From NCBI GenBank assembly GCA_030280995.1, contig JASXTE010000011.1, positions 24,508,817-24,572,816 on the forward strand: a stretch of DNA of 64,000 nucleotides, written 5' to 3'. How positions within the stretch are numbered: the stretch's first letter is position 1; each line of letters begins with the position of its first letter. The position numbers and the translations under genes are program-made. This document shows positions 1 to 10,256 of this stretch, one piece after another. The stretch comes from Hemileia vastatrix. Its lineage: Eukaryota; Basidiomycota; Pucciniomycetes; Pucciniales; Zaghouaniaceae. The notes under the pieces were generated by a model. That model searched no databases and was not told where the DNA came from. It saw only the letters and a list, made by a program, of their open reading frames with translations.

Positions 1-1040
1 GAGAGAAATCACCTGTCCCTTTAGAGAATTAAAGTGAGATTTACCTGCTACAGTAAATTGGTTCCTGTTTTCTAAAGCCTCTTTTCCAACACACTTGACT
101 GCCTGATCAGCCATGAAAGTAGTCTCCAGACAGACTACCAACCCAAAGAACTGAAATGTAGACCAATGTCCACACCAGAGAAAGCAATGATTCTTGATGT
201 AGGTTGCAAATCCGCACCAGAGACAGCAATAATACTTGATATAGCTTTCAAGACTATACCAGAGAAACCAGTTGCCAAGTTAAGTTAAATGAAGAACTCA
301 CCTTGCAACAAAAACAGCCAATTGTGGCCAAAAAACAGTGAAAACTGAGTGAGGAAAAAGGATATCACCTCCAGATGGTTGTATGATAACTAAAGTTGCC
401 CCACACTGTCTATTTCACTATATAAACACAGACCAGTATCTAAGAGCCCATGCACACCAACAAATCTGGGGTTTCTGAGCACCAAATTGTATAAAACCCC
501 TCTAGAAACACTTCCCAGCCTTCTAGCACCAAGGTGGGCAGTCCACCCGATGTTAGGAGGCCTGCCTGAGGTGGCTGGACCACCCTGAAACCAGAAAACC
601 TCCAAAAACCTCCAAAAATACCCAAAATACTTAGAAAAATCTACTGCAACTACTGAAACCTTTAAAACACATAATTAGGCTATATCAACATTGAGACATG
701 AAATGTAGAGAAAAATTAGCCCATTCTAATGGTAATAAGCACTTAACTCTAAGACTTAAGGTTAGCCCATAAAACACAAAAAACAAAATTAAACAGCTAT
801 CTTTTTAAATAAAAAATGAGAAAATGACCCCTTGAAACTTAGAATATGAAAAATGTCATAGACACATAAAATATAGAGAAAAACAGGGGGTATTCAATGG
901 TAGTACCCACATCCCCACAGTCCCAATATTTGCTGAATAATTCCAGAAAAACACCCAATTATTAAATAATGCCATTTAAGACATATCAAAACAACACCAA
1001 ATAGACCAACAAAGGGCTCAGCCAATGTTGGAAGACCACA
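1..1040 (-). repeat. 3' LTR of element A (partial)
   Basis: Matches 7755-8766 over its whole length; about 59 bp of its left end lie outside the window. On the element strand it starts TGTGGTCTTCC directly after the polypurine tract. A short leftward ORF (605 down to 390) has a counterpart in the other LTR. Confidence 0.9.
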
Positions 1041-1053
1041 TCCTCCCTCCAAT
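1041..1053 (-). other. Polypurine tract of element A
   Basis: On the minus strand the bases directly before the 3' LTR read ATTGGAGGGAGGA, an all-purine run after the first two bases. This is the expected primer for plus-strand DNA synthesis. Element C has the same tract at 40802-40813. Confidence 0.8.
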
Positions 1054-1131
1054 AGAGAATGTCCACATTCTCCTACATCACAACCACCATGTTTAGCTTT
1101 CTTTCCAAATCTGCTACTGACATGGGTCCTT

Positions 1132-1713
1132 GCCAATACTGCATTGACAACAATCTCATCTGTACCATCATACCACTGGCTCATCCTTACAGAACCTCCT
1201 GTGATGCCTGTCACTCTAGGAAGAAGACTTGCTTCAGACCTGGTCCATTTTCCTCTTCAACATCTTCTCCTCCTGCACAACCTGATCCACCTTCTACAAG
1301 CACCAAAAGATCCAGACCATCCATCCTGATCCCAAGACTGGTCAACAAATTACACCCTTAGAAAATGAGTGCCAACCCCACTATAATCACTAGCTCTACC
1401 ATCCCTGGTCCTTCTGATGATAAGCCCAATACTTCTTCATACCAAAATTCAATCTGACAACTTTCCAGTTTATTTCCATCCAGACACTGATGATGACAAT
1501 GTGGGAACCATTGAAACACCACCATTCAATAAATAGCCCACCATCAAGGACAAATTTCAACAACACTCTTCTAAACAAAAACATCTCATTCTAAACTACC
1601 TCCAATCCACTCCTGCTAAAGATCCACAGGAAATTAAGAAAAGAAGGCACCTCATCTACCAGTTCAAGACTAATGGTGAACACTTTGTTTCATCTCTTGA
1701 TTCTCTTCTGTAA
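1132..1713 (+). pseudogene. Antisense ORF 1 of element A (aORF1), six-cysteine zinc-cluster-like protein, broken
   Basis: This reads against gag-pol and starts about 90 bp from the 3' LTR. The open part (to 1361; it can also be extended upstream to an ATG at 1059) carries C-x2-C-x6-C-x12-C-x2-C-x6-C with the basic segment CHSRKKTC in the second half, followed by a Ser/Pro/Thr-rich stretch. The spacing is that of fungal Zn2Cys6 clusters, but the basic half comes second. After stops and a frame change the C-terminal part continues to 1713 (DPQEIKKRRHL, EHFVSSLDSLL). The same N- and C-terminal blocks occur in element C at 40883-41474, so this was one protein of about 190-200 residues. DNA or RNA binding is inference only. 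Confidence 0.6.
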
Positions 1714-1807
1714 CTTGACTCTTAATTAAACCTTTTGACTTATAAATGAAATTCTTGACCACTCTCAAGACTTCCTGGATGTAGCCAGTCATAAGAAATT
1801 CCTTATT

Positions 1808-2484
1808 TTACAGTCTTGGGGAACTCATCCTCAGTTTTATGTCTTGGGGGACTGAAATCCCTCATTTTATAGTCTTGGGGGACTCAAAACCCCCAGTTTA
1901 TAGTCTTGAGGGACTCAAAACCTAAATCAAAAATACAGAACCAGAGATCAAAACATTAAAGACCAAAGAAACAAACTAAAATTCTGCGGTAACTGTTCTA
2001 CAGAGCAGCCAGCTCATCAGTTACCCCTACACTTTCCTTGAAAAAATTCAGAGTCTCCCCCTTTGGATGCCCTCTTCCAGAGTCACAGCAACTCCCATTA
2101 TCAGTTTATAGTCCTGAAGGACTCAACCATTAATCCATCCTCAGTTTATAGTCTTGGGGAACTGTACCATTTCTCAGTTTAAAGTCTTGATGGACTGACC
2201 AATATTCAGTTTAAAGTATTGATGGACTTCCTGCAGTGTTCAGTTTAAAGTCTTGATAGACTAACAGATCCACAGTAGTAGAAAAAATTAAAATCTTGAA
2301 GAAATCTAAAAAAAAACCAGCCATGATTAAGTACTGGAGGACTACCAGATCCAAAAAAGCATAAGCCAAAATACTTGATAAAATCTTGAAAACCAGCCAG
2401 TTTAAAGTCCTAGAGGACTACTAGTGTTCAGTTTAAAGTCTTGACACTCTAACAGCAGTGATCAGTTTAAAGTCTTGACTGACT
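1808..2484 (+). repeat. Field of about 12 short hairpin repeats, element A
   Basis: A 21-bp unit, AGTTTAWAGTC followed by YTGRN and GGACT, recurs about twelve times at irregular spacing of roughly 30-160 bp. Examples are near 1868, 2108, 2143, 2177, 2240 and 2400. The AGTC and GACT ends form an inverted repeat around six bases; some copies are perfect (AGTCCTGAAGGACT). The field lies between the two antisense ORFs. Function unknown. Confidence 0.75.
1988..2025 (+). other. Conserved 38-nt stem-loop, copy 1
   Basis: An outer stem GGTAACTG/CAGTTACC encloses an inner stem GAGC/GCTC with a five-base loop. Three further copies at 41709, 44651 and 44911 in element C keep the inner stem and most of the outer one. 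It could be an RNA structure or a protein-binding palindrome. Confidence 0.6.
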
Positions 2485-2666
2485 ATCCCAGAAATTCCAA
2501 CATCTCTAGAAAGCCTGCTAGAGGGGTTCCTGACAATTACAACCCATATACTCTTTCCAGCCACCTACACCACAAAGAGCACAGTTCTTCCTTCAATCCT
2601 AACAAAAAGCAAAACCACCACCATAACCCTGACCAACCACCAGAGGCTTCTTCTTCCAGACATTAA
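2475..2666 (+). pseudogene. Remnant of antisense ORF 2 (aORF2) C-terminus, element A
   Basis: From about 2515 to the stop at 2664 the translation matches the end of aORF2 in element C (43520-43651): blocks NYNPYTLSS, LHHKEHSSS, NPNKKQ, NPDQPPEASSSR. The rest of aORF2, including its cysteine cluster, is absent here, so about 1.3 kb has been lost relative to C. A T-rich (TTTTA)n tract follows at about 2745-2805, as in C. Confidence 0.55.
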
Positions 2667-2776
2667 AATAATAATAATAATAAAATAAATTAAAAATTTA
2701 CTATATAGAGAGAGAAATAATAATTAGCAGATATATATAAAAAAAATGTGTTTTATTTTTATTTTATTTTATTTTA

Positions 2777-4367
2777 TTAATTTTTATTTTTATTTTTATT
2801 TAAACTTCTAACATACCAAAGAGAAAAAAATTTGAGATCTGAAAAATTAAAATGAAATGAATAATAATAACTTCCAGTGTCTCTTAGGTAAAATCTCTTC
2901 ACCTGATCATCAGCAACTCTCTTCTTCAAGACTGCACCATACAACTCCTCCAAAACATAAGAACCTCCAGACACTTGAGATCTGACTCTGTAAGGTCCAT
3001 TCCATCTGTCAGAAAACATTTTTCCCCACTGACTCTCCAAACTTCTATTATATACCAAAACCAAACAACCAGGTTTCAAGGGATTCCTGAGTCTATGTGC
3101 CAACTTCTTGTCCCAGTATCTGACTGATTGATTCCTTATCTTCATCATCCTAGAGTATGCCTTCTCTTGACATTCCTCTCTACATTCTAACTTTTGCATC
3201 CTGCCACATATCAAATCTTCCAATATAAGAGACTGCTTCCAAATCCACTTGTAGAGCAGCTTTCTAATCAAAAATTAATTCATAAGGGGAATAGCCAGTT
3301 GTCCTTTTCAAAGTGACCCTATCAGCAAATAACACCAAAGGTAAATAATGTCTCCATTTTTAAGCACTATCTCCACACATTTTCACCAAACCATTCTTGA
3401 TAACTTGATGGCCTCTTTCAACCATGCCTTCAGCTTCAGGATAATAAGATGTATCCACTCTGACTTTAGAACCAATACTTGCTACAGCTTCATTAAATTC
3501 AGCTCTAAACTCTGGCTGGCCATCAAAAGTCACCAACTTCATTAACCCATACCTAAACACCCATTCCTTCTTCAAAAATTCTGCCACGTTTTTGGCAGTC
3601 AAATTCAACAGAGGCACCGCCTCAACCCAACCAGACAAATCATCTCTTGCAACAATCAAGTATTTAAACCTATCCTCTTTGGTATGGACAGCATCCAGAC
3701 TGACTCTTACAAACACAGTTGTTTCACCAGTAGCACAGCCAACCTTTTTAGGTTTCAAGTGACTTCTTCTTTCAAATTCTACACAAGATTGAACCCAACC
3801 CTGCACAGCCAACTTCATACCTGGCCATCAAAATTTATCTGCTACTCTTCTAGAAGTCTCCCCAAAGCCTCTATGACCAAGGTCTTCATGAAAAGACTTC
3901 AAAACCTTCTCTTTAACCATCTTCTTAGTCAATACCACTTGAGGATTTGGATGTCTCCTCCTCATCAACCTCCTTTCTGAAACCTAAAAGCCAGCACTCT
4001 TCTTCTTGATTGCCACCCAAGTATCATCATCACAAATATCTGGCCTCTCCAAGGTTAACAGATATTCAACCATAATAAAATAAAACCCAGTCTGAACCCA
4101 GGTCTCATCTTCAAAATCTAACAAAACAACATCCAAGGGTACAACCCCTTCATCAAAATCTCCAGTGTACACATGAGCAATGTGACCAGCCCATCCAGAA
4201 CACCAATCCCTCAATTTTGGAACATCCTCTCCCTTCCACTGAATCTTATGAGAATCCAGTTCACCAACAAATATACCATTTTCAAATTTTGAGCCATCCC
4301 ATACAACAGCCCCTTCTTCATCAACAAAAACATCCTGATAACCAGAATCAAGATAAGAACCAGCCAT
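2777..4367 (-). pseudogene. Integrase region of element A pol, broken
   Basis: Three leftward pieces make up a Ty3-type integrase, which inserts the cDNA into the genome. Piece 4367-3984 is the acidic linker and N-terminal part. Piece 3818-3360 holds the end of the zinc-binding domain, where the second Cys of the C-x2-C pair is now Phe, and the catalytic core: Asp in SLDAVH, Asp in TFDGQPEF, Glu in PEAEGMVERGHQ. Piece 3271-2867 holds the C-terminal GPY-type module (WNGPYRVRSQVSGGSYVLEE). Frameshifts and stops separate the pieces. Element C (46929-45086) has the same order with other lesions. Confidence 0.8.
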
Positions 4368-4476
4368 TTTAACCTCTTGGTGGAGGAGGGAACAATCTTC
4401 CAGTTAATCCTCATGGGGGAGGAGAGAAAATTCTTCCAGTTTAGCATTATAGGGGAGGACCAAAAATTGATATTGA

Positions 4477-4742
4477 AGATCTTCTTTTGTCAAAAATTTG
4501 TGCAGTTTAACCTCTTTCTGGAGGCCCAAAAACTGATCTTGACAATCTTCTTTCTTCAAAAATTTGTGCAGTTTAACCTCTTTCTGGAGGCCCAAAAATT
4601 GATCTTGACAATCTTCTTTATTTAAAAATTTGTGCAGTTTAACCTCATGCTAGAGGCCCAGAAATTGATCTTGAGGATCTTCTTTCTTCAAAAATTTGTG
4701 CAGTTTAACCTCTTTATGGAGGCCCAAAATTTGATCTTGACA
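4477..4742 (-). repeat. 66-bp tandem repeat, about four units, inside pol of element A
   Basis: Units of 66 bp start near 4477, 4543, 4609 and 4675 and differ by a few bases. Since 66 is divisible by three, each adds 22 residues (for example KLHKFLKKEDCQDQFLGLQKEV split over two units). Element C has about 1.7 units at 48690-48810. The unit lies between the protease and RT parts of pol and, in A, abuts the RT deletion. Confidence 0.8.
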
Positions 4743-5239
4743 ATCTTCACAAAAATAATTCTTTTCTTCTTTTTTGATTATCTTCAGATTTTTTTCCTGA
4801 TTTTCTTCCGTTATCTAGAAATTTTTATTTTCTTTTCTTGATTCTTCTTCTATCCTAAAAAAATAACCACTGGTTTCCCCAATGCTCACAGAGGTGGTCA
4901 AGGTAGTGTTTTTGAAAGGCGTAGAAGAAACCCTAGCGGTGCACAATTGGAAGGATTTACTTTTAGACCCCAATGTCACCACTCCAAAGCTTTTCCGCAT
5001 ATCTTTCAATAAAGATATATAACCAATCTTCTATTTTGAACTTGAATTAAAATTAATTGAAAATCTTGAGAAAGAACAGATAATTTATAAAAAACTTGAA
5101 GAATACTTGCAGAGAAGAGAAACATTATAAAGAGAAAGTTGAAAATCCACTTGGTATATCTCCAAGGGAGCTGACCTACTACAACCTGAGATTTCCTAAT
5201 TTTGGGGAGAGGTTGTAGCACTAGGGCGATCAGCCCTCA
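4743..5239 (-). pseudogene. Protease-RT linker remnant of element A
   Basis: Leftward fragments (5221-5006, 5009-4815) match the segment between protease and reverse transcriptase in element C (49268-48850), including GSKSKSFQLCTARVSSTPFKN. No catalytic motif is present. The reverse transcriptase that should follow is missing. Confidence 0.55.
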
Positions 5240-6409
5240 TTACTCTAAAAAAGACAGACTCTTACTAGAGCCTGGGCCACAATCCAAAAAACCAGAGGCA
5301 GCACCCACTTCCCTTCTTCTTCTACAAAAATCCATGCAGTGGCACATTGAAGACAATCCAGGCCTGGTCTCCCAACCATCATCTCTAGGAGATGACAGCC
5401 TCATGTGAAGTCTTCTTTCATCTTCACCAGTCAACTCCAAACTGATTCCCATATCAAAATGATAACCAATTCTTGCCTGGAAATCCATTAAGAATGGCCC
5501 ACCCAAAAGAGCTTTTACATTACCTTTGGCAACGTAAAAATGAACCTTCCCTAAGGCTCCACCAACATCCAGCTTCACAAACTCAGATGTTCAAATCAAC
5601 TCAGTGACATGGCCACCAATCCCTCTTAAATTTCCAATAATTCCTGTCTTGATGGGGAGGCCCAGATGAGTTGCCTCAAACAAAGAAATCAGGTTAATCT
5701 GAGAACCTGAATCCACCAATGCCCTAGACTCCCTGCCATTCAGAGTGACTTTGACATAACCCAGAGGTTCAGAAAAATGAGTTTCCAACCCCTCTCCAAA
5801 TTTTTCAGCAGAATCACAAATGTATTCTTCCTCCCCAGAAAAAACCCTTCTCCTGGTCAACAACTTTTTCTGCCTATCAGCCAACCCAGGACTGATAGCA
5901 TACAACTCCCTATAAGATAGGGAAACCTGACCCTGATTCATCCTTTCCAGAACAGAGTCCATAAAATTAGATTGGCCAGAAACTACTGGCCTCTCAAAGT
6001 GAGCCCTATGGTTCACAACCTTGGTCCTAGAAGATTCTTGAGGACCACAACCACCAACAAGAATCAAACCAGATCCCTCACCAGAACCTCTAACTCCAGT
6101 AGGCTTTGGAAATGAAGCCAAAGGGACATCCTTCTCAGAGTCAGAATCAACATCCATAGGCATTGGCTCACCATTCATGTCCAATGCACCAGAACTAGGG
6201 GGGCCCATATCAGCAATCCCCTTCTGCATCTTGTAAAGCTCCTCTTTTCTGTACTTTTTCCTAGCCGCACTCAGCTTAGGATCCACTTTTGAAGCCTTAG
6301 GCTTTAGTTGGGCCTGAGAAATGCTCTTAGGCCTTCCCACCTTTCCTGCTTCTACATAATAAACACCAGCCAAGCATTCACCACTTGACTGTCCAGCACA
6401 AGAATACAA
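5240..6409 (-). pseudogene. Retropepsin-like protease region of element A
   Basis: Two leftward pieces (6409-5591 and 5578-5240) form an aspartic protease that would process the polyprotein. The active-site motif is ALVDSGSQINLIS, with the catalytic Asp in D-S-G. Upstream is an acidic linker (PMPMDVDSDSEKDVPLAS). A frame break at about 5580-5590 separates the active-site half from the flap half (GGPFLMDFQARIGY). The tail is rich in Cys and Arg, ending at 5240 as in element C. Confidence 0.8.
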
Positions 6410-7603
6410 CTACAATCCACCAAAGAAGTAGAAAAAGAGACCTTATTAACCTTCTTCCCTTTTCCCTTGACATCATCATCTTCCTTACCAGAATACTTCT
6501 CCTGATCAGGAATCTCCTCACACCTTGGCCTCCTCTGATTGAGACCACTCCTTCTCCTGACCAAATCAACAGGAGCCTGCCCCTCACTGGGCTTCACAAA
6601 TGAACCATCAGGGAACTTGAACACCCTGCCATCAAACTCCACCTTTCCCTCTGACACATCTCTGTTCAGAGCCCAACAATCATTGGACTTGTTCCCCCTC
6701 CTTCTGCAATATAAGCAGCCCCAAGGATCACTACTACCAGCCCTCCTATCAAAATCTCTAGGCTGAGAAGGAGCCTTATTGGCCTTCTTATCCTCCTGAA
6801 AAAATATGTAGCTGTTTTGTCAGATCAGCCAACTGCTTCACCACTGGGTCCCTCTCCTTTTTGGGATCCTTCACCATATTCCTCTATTTATTCTTTACTC
6901 TATTCTCCACTTCAGCCAAAGCCTCACTGACTTTTCTGACATACTTGGCACATCCCTCCTGATAGGTGTCTAAAGCCAATAACTTCTAATGGGCCTCCAC
7001 AGCCTCATTCACCTTGTCCAAGGAAGGCAACTTCTGATCCCTATTGGAAAGAGTCTTCATCAAGTCCTTCCTTGACAGCTCCTTCAACACATCCATCCTG
7101 ACATCTCTAGCCAAGGCAGACCAAAAAACATCCTTGGCAGCATTTTCATGTGCCAGCTCCTCCACTTCCACCAAATATTCCACCACAGGATCAAACTGTA
7201 GCAGAAACTTTCAGTAACTGTGCAAGGTACCAGAACCACCATGAGACTGACATGCACTGAAAACCTTGTTCAGATCCACCATAGTGAACCTGACACCCCA
7301 TCTATACACCATCTCCCTACACAATAGCTTCCAGTCCCTCTTCTTGTAGCCAGACATGGCCACAACCTACTTCTCCACTGCCCTATCACCAATGAAGAAA
7401 ATAATCTGCTTCACCATTTCCAGGTAAGAAGCACCATCCACACCAGCAGAAGTTTCATACTTCTCCAGAAACGACTTCAGATCTTCACCATTAAACTTGG
7501 TACCATCCCAAGTTTTAATCCTAACACACTCCCTAATCATCACAGCAGGAGGACCTTCCCCCCCACTGACAGTTACCAAAGGAATATAGGAATCAGAAGC
7601 CAT
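6352..7603 (-). pseudogene. Gag of element A, broken
   Basis: This is the capsid/nucleocapsid protein of a Ty3 element. It starts with MASDSYIPLV at 7603 and is in pieces (7603-7367, 7186-6986, 6657-6352) that align with the longer Gag of element C. Near 6730-6690 a zinc-knuckle-like motif reads CLYC-x4-N-x4-C, with Asn where His is expected. The start lies about 70 bp downstream of the primer-binding site. Frameshifts and stops prevent a full product. Confidence 0.75.
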
Positions 7604-7672
7604 TCCTTCAGACCAAACTCACCAAAATAGAACAACCAAAGACAGTAGAGATTCTAAAGAACTAGCAGGTTT

Positions 7673-7691
7673 GACCCCACATTGGGCGCCA
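7673..7691 (-). other. Primer-binding site of element A
   Basis: On the minus strand TGGCGCCCAATGTGGGGTC begins four bases after the 5' LTR end. TGG fits the CCA end of a tRNA. Element C has the near-identical site at 51776-51792. The tRNA species is not determined. Confidence 0.75.
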
Positions 7692-7695
7692 GAAA

Positions 7696-8766
7696 TGTAG
7701 ACAATCCTATAGTACTAGCTATATGCCTTGACTAAGGGAGTTGGATAAACCCCAGAGAGAAAATCTCCTGTCCCTTTAGAAAAATAAAGTGAGATTTACC
7801 AGCTACAGTAAATTGGTTCCTGTTTTCTAAAGCCTCTTTTTCAACACACTTGACTGCCTGATCAGCCATGAAAGTAGTCTCCACACAGACTACCAACACA
7901 AAGAACTGAAATGTAGACCAATGTACACACCAGATAAAGCAATGATACTTGATGTAGGTTGCAAATCCACACCAGAGACAGCAATAATACTTGATATAGC
8001 TTTCAAGACTATACCAGAGAAACCAGTTGCCAATTTAATTTAAATCAAGAACTCACCTTGCAACAAACACAGCCAATTGTGGCCAAAAAACAGTGAAAAC
8101 TGAGTGAGTAACAAGGATATCACCTCCAGATGGTTGTATGATAATTAAAGTTGCCCCAAACTGTCTTATTCACTATATACACACAGACCACTATCTAAGA
8201 GCCTATGCACACCAACAAATCTGGGGTTTCTGAGTGCCAAATTGCATAAAACCCCTCTAGAAATGCTTCCCAGCCTTCTAGCACCAAGGCAGACGGTCTT
8301 CCTGATGTCTGGAGGCCCATGTGAGGCGGCCAGACCACCCTGAAGCCAGAAAACCACCAAAAACCTCCAAAAATACCCAAAATCTACTGCAACTACTAAA
8401 ACCTTTAAAACACATAATTAGGCTATATCAACATTGAGACATGAAATGTAGAGAAAAATTAGCTCATTCTAATGGTACTAAGTACTTAGCCTTTAGACTT
8501 AATTTTAGCCTGTAAAACACGAAAAACATTTTTAAATAAAAAATGAGAAAATGACCCCTTAAAACTTAGAATATGAAAAATGTCATCAAGAAATAAAATA
8601 TAGAGGAAACAGGGGCTATTCAATGGTAGTACCCACATCCCTGCAGTCCCAATATTTGCTGAATAATTCCAGAAAAACACCCAATTATTAAATAATGCCA
8701 TTTAAGACATATCAAAACAAGGCCAAATAGACCAACAAAGGGCTCCGCCAATGTTGGAAGACCACA
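7696..8766 (-). repeat. 5' LTR of element A
   Basis: 1071 bp, with plus-strand ends TGTAGACAATC and GGAAGACCACA, i.e. TG...CA. It repeats 1-1040. It abuts copia sequence on the right, where the 5-bp target duplicate would be ACAAC; the partner lies outside the window. Confidence 0.9.
8173..8180 (-). promoter_or_regulatory. Possible TATA box in the 5' LTR of element A
   Basis: The minus strand reads GTATATAG here, and the other LTR has TTATATAG near 418-426. Both LTRs of element C have lost the TATATA core (GTACATAC and GTACACAC). Weak candidate. Confidence 0.3.
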
Positions 8767-9298
8767 ACAACAATCAAAATGGCAAAAGCACTTTTGTTCA
8801 AATCTAAACTACCGCTTACTTATTGAGGATAGGCAATGATGACTTCTTTCTTCATTGAAAATAGATTGCCAACTAAAGCAAATGACAACATGATGTATCC
8901 ATATGAAGCCTTGTTTAAGAAAAAACCAGACATAAGCAATCTCAAAATATTTGGTTGCCTGGCTTATTTGCTAATCAATAAACACATTTGAGGGGGTAAA
9001 TTCAATTATAATGCTGTTAAATGCTGCTTGCTTGGATTCCATGAAGAACATAAATCTTATTGTTTACTTAACTAGAAAAAAAAAGGTGTTATATTCCCAT
9101 AATGTAATCTTCAATGAGAATTTATTCCCATCCCTCAGAAATGAAAAATCATATGAGCCTACTCAAAACTTATCCAACAATATCCTTTAATTCACTCTTT
9201 TTGTACCAAGATATAAAAATCTTGACAATTCAATAGAACCTCACAATACAGAAAATTGCTCATCACCTGACGTAGACGACAAATTTAATTGTTCACCT
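8767..9298 (+). pseudogene. Ty1/copia integrase tail and linker, decayed
   Basis: With stops ignored, the plus strand encodes the end of a copia integrase: FIENRLPTKAN, PYEALFKKKPD, LKIFGCLAYL. These are typical of the C-terminal integrase region, which precedes reverse transcriptase in copia elements. The 5' part has been cut off by element A. Several in-frame stops. Confidence 0.75.
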
Positions 9299-10012
9299 TT
9301 GGCAAATGAGATTTCGGATAGCATGAGTCATGAAAATATTGAAAATGATGAACCTTCTTTTCCCACATCTAAGTACTGGGAGTACGGAATCACCAGCAAT
9401 ACAGCTCCAAAAGATATTTCTTCAAACATTGACATGAACAATATTATTTATGGTAAACATAACAGAGCCTCAAGAACACTACTATGTGATGCTGAATCTC
9501 TAGACACACTAGAATCTGCCCTTGAAGCCTATGTTACTATCTCAGAGACACATAATACCCCCTCTCACTACAATGAAGCCATGAACTCCACAAAAAAAGA
9601 AAATTGGTCAGCGGCTTTTAAATCTGAAATTCAAAGTCTTCAATCCAGAGGAGTATGGGAAGTTGTGCCATGTCCAAAAAAGATATTTGTCCAATAGGTT
9701 CCACCTGGGTGTTTAAAATAAAACTTGACCATGATTGTAAAATCAACAAGTACAAATCTTGTTTATGTGCTAAGGTATTTTCTCAAAAATATGACATTGA
9801 TTATAAAGAAACATTTGCCCCACTGGCCATCTTACAACCCTTAGATGCTTGATTGCACTTGCTTCTGCTGAATCTTGAGATTTCCATAAGATGGATGCTA
9901 AAAGTGCATTCACCAATGGATTCCCAGAAGAAACAATATACATGAAAACACTAAAAGTATTTCCATATTCACATGACATCAAACAACCCATCCTGCTTTT
10001 AAAAAATCCTTA
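9299..10012 (+). pseudogene. Copia reverse transcriptase, N-terminal half
   Basis: The open stretch 9299-9697 ends in the RT start (MNSTKKENWSAAFKSEIQSL, GVWEVV). A stop follows, and the frame at 9655-9852 and beyond gives GSTWVFKIKLD, KETFAPLA and DAKSAFTNGFPEETIYMK, all standard copia RT blocks. The CACTA MITE interrupts the next block, K-S-L-Y-G-L-K. Confidence 0.85.
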
Positions 10013-10015
10013 TAT

Positions 10016-10253
10016 CACCGCGCAATACGGGGGGCGGACTTGTTAGCAAGTCCGCAACCTTGGACTCAAATTCACCACAGATTGAACACACATTGATCTA
10101 TTGACAAAGGAACCATACAATCAGGGATGAACACCACTCAGCATAACAGTTTTTGTGGGTCTTCAAGTAGAGTTCAGTATGAGTTCAGTATGAGTTCAGT
10201 CTGAGTTCAGGTTGGGGACTTGCTAGCAAGTCCACCCCCTATATTGCGTAGTG
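10016..10253 (+). mobile_element. CACTA-type miniature transposon, copy 1 (238 bp)
   Basis: The ends are CACCGCGCAATA and, inverted, CACTACGCAATA. Terminal inverted repeats span about 45 bp with seven mismatches. Three-base duplicates TAT (10013-10015 and 10254-10256) flank it. Removing the element with one TAT rejoins the copia RT motif K-S-L-Y-G-L-K exactly. Each terminal repeat holds an 18-bp palindrome (GGACTTGCTAGCAAGTCC on the right), and tandem 11-bp units with core GAGTTCAG lie near the right end. There is no ORF, so it is non-autonomous. CACTA ends plus 3-bp duplicates are the hallmarks of the CACTA/EnSpm superfamily. Confidence 0.88.
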
Positions 10254-10256
10254 TAT

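Larger units (their letters stand above)
1..8766 (-). mobile_element. Element A: degenerate Ty3/gypsy LTR retrotransposon, reads leftward
   Basis: Two long terminal repeats of about 1.07 kb (the left one cut by the window edge) flank a primer-binding site on the right, gag, protease, integrase, an antisense-coding segment and a polypurine tract on the left, so the element reads right to left. Compared with element C it lacks nearly all of the reverse transcriptase and RNase H (about 2 kb missing near 4380-4480), and every ORF is broken, so it cannot move by itself. On the right it sits inside the integrase part of a copia relic. The two LTRs differ by many substitutions and several small gaps, which suggests an old insertion. 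Confidence 0.9.
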
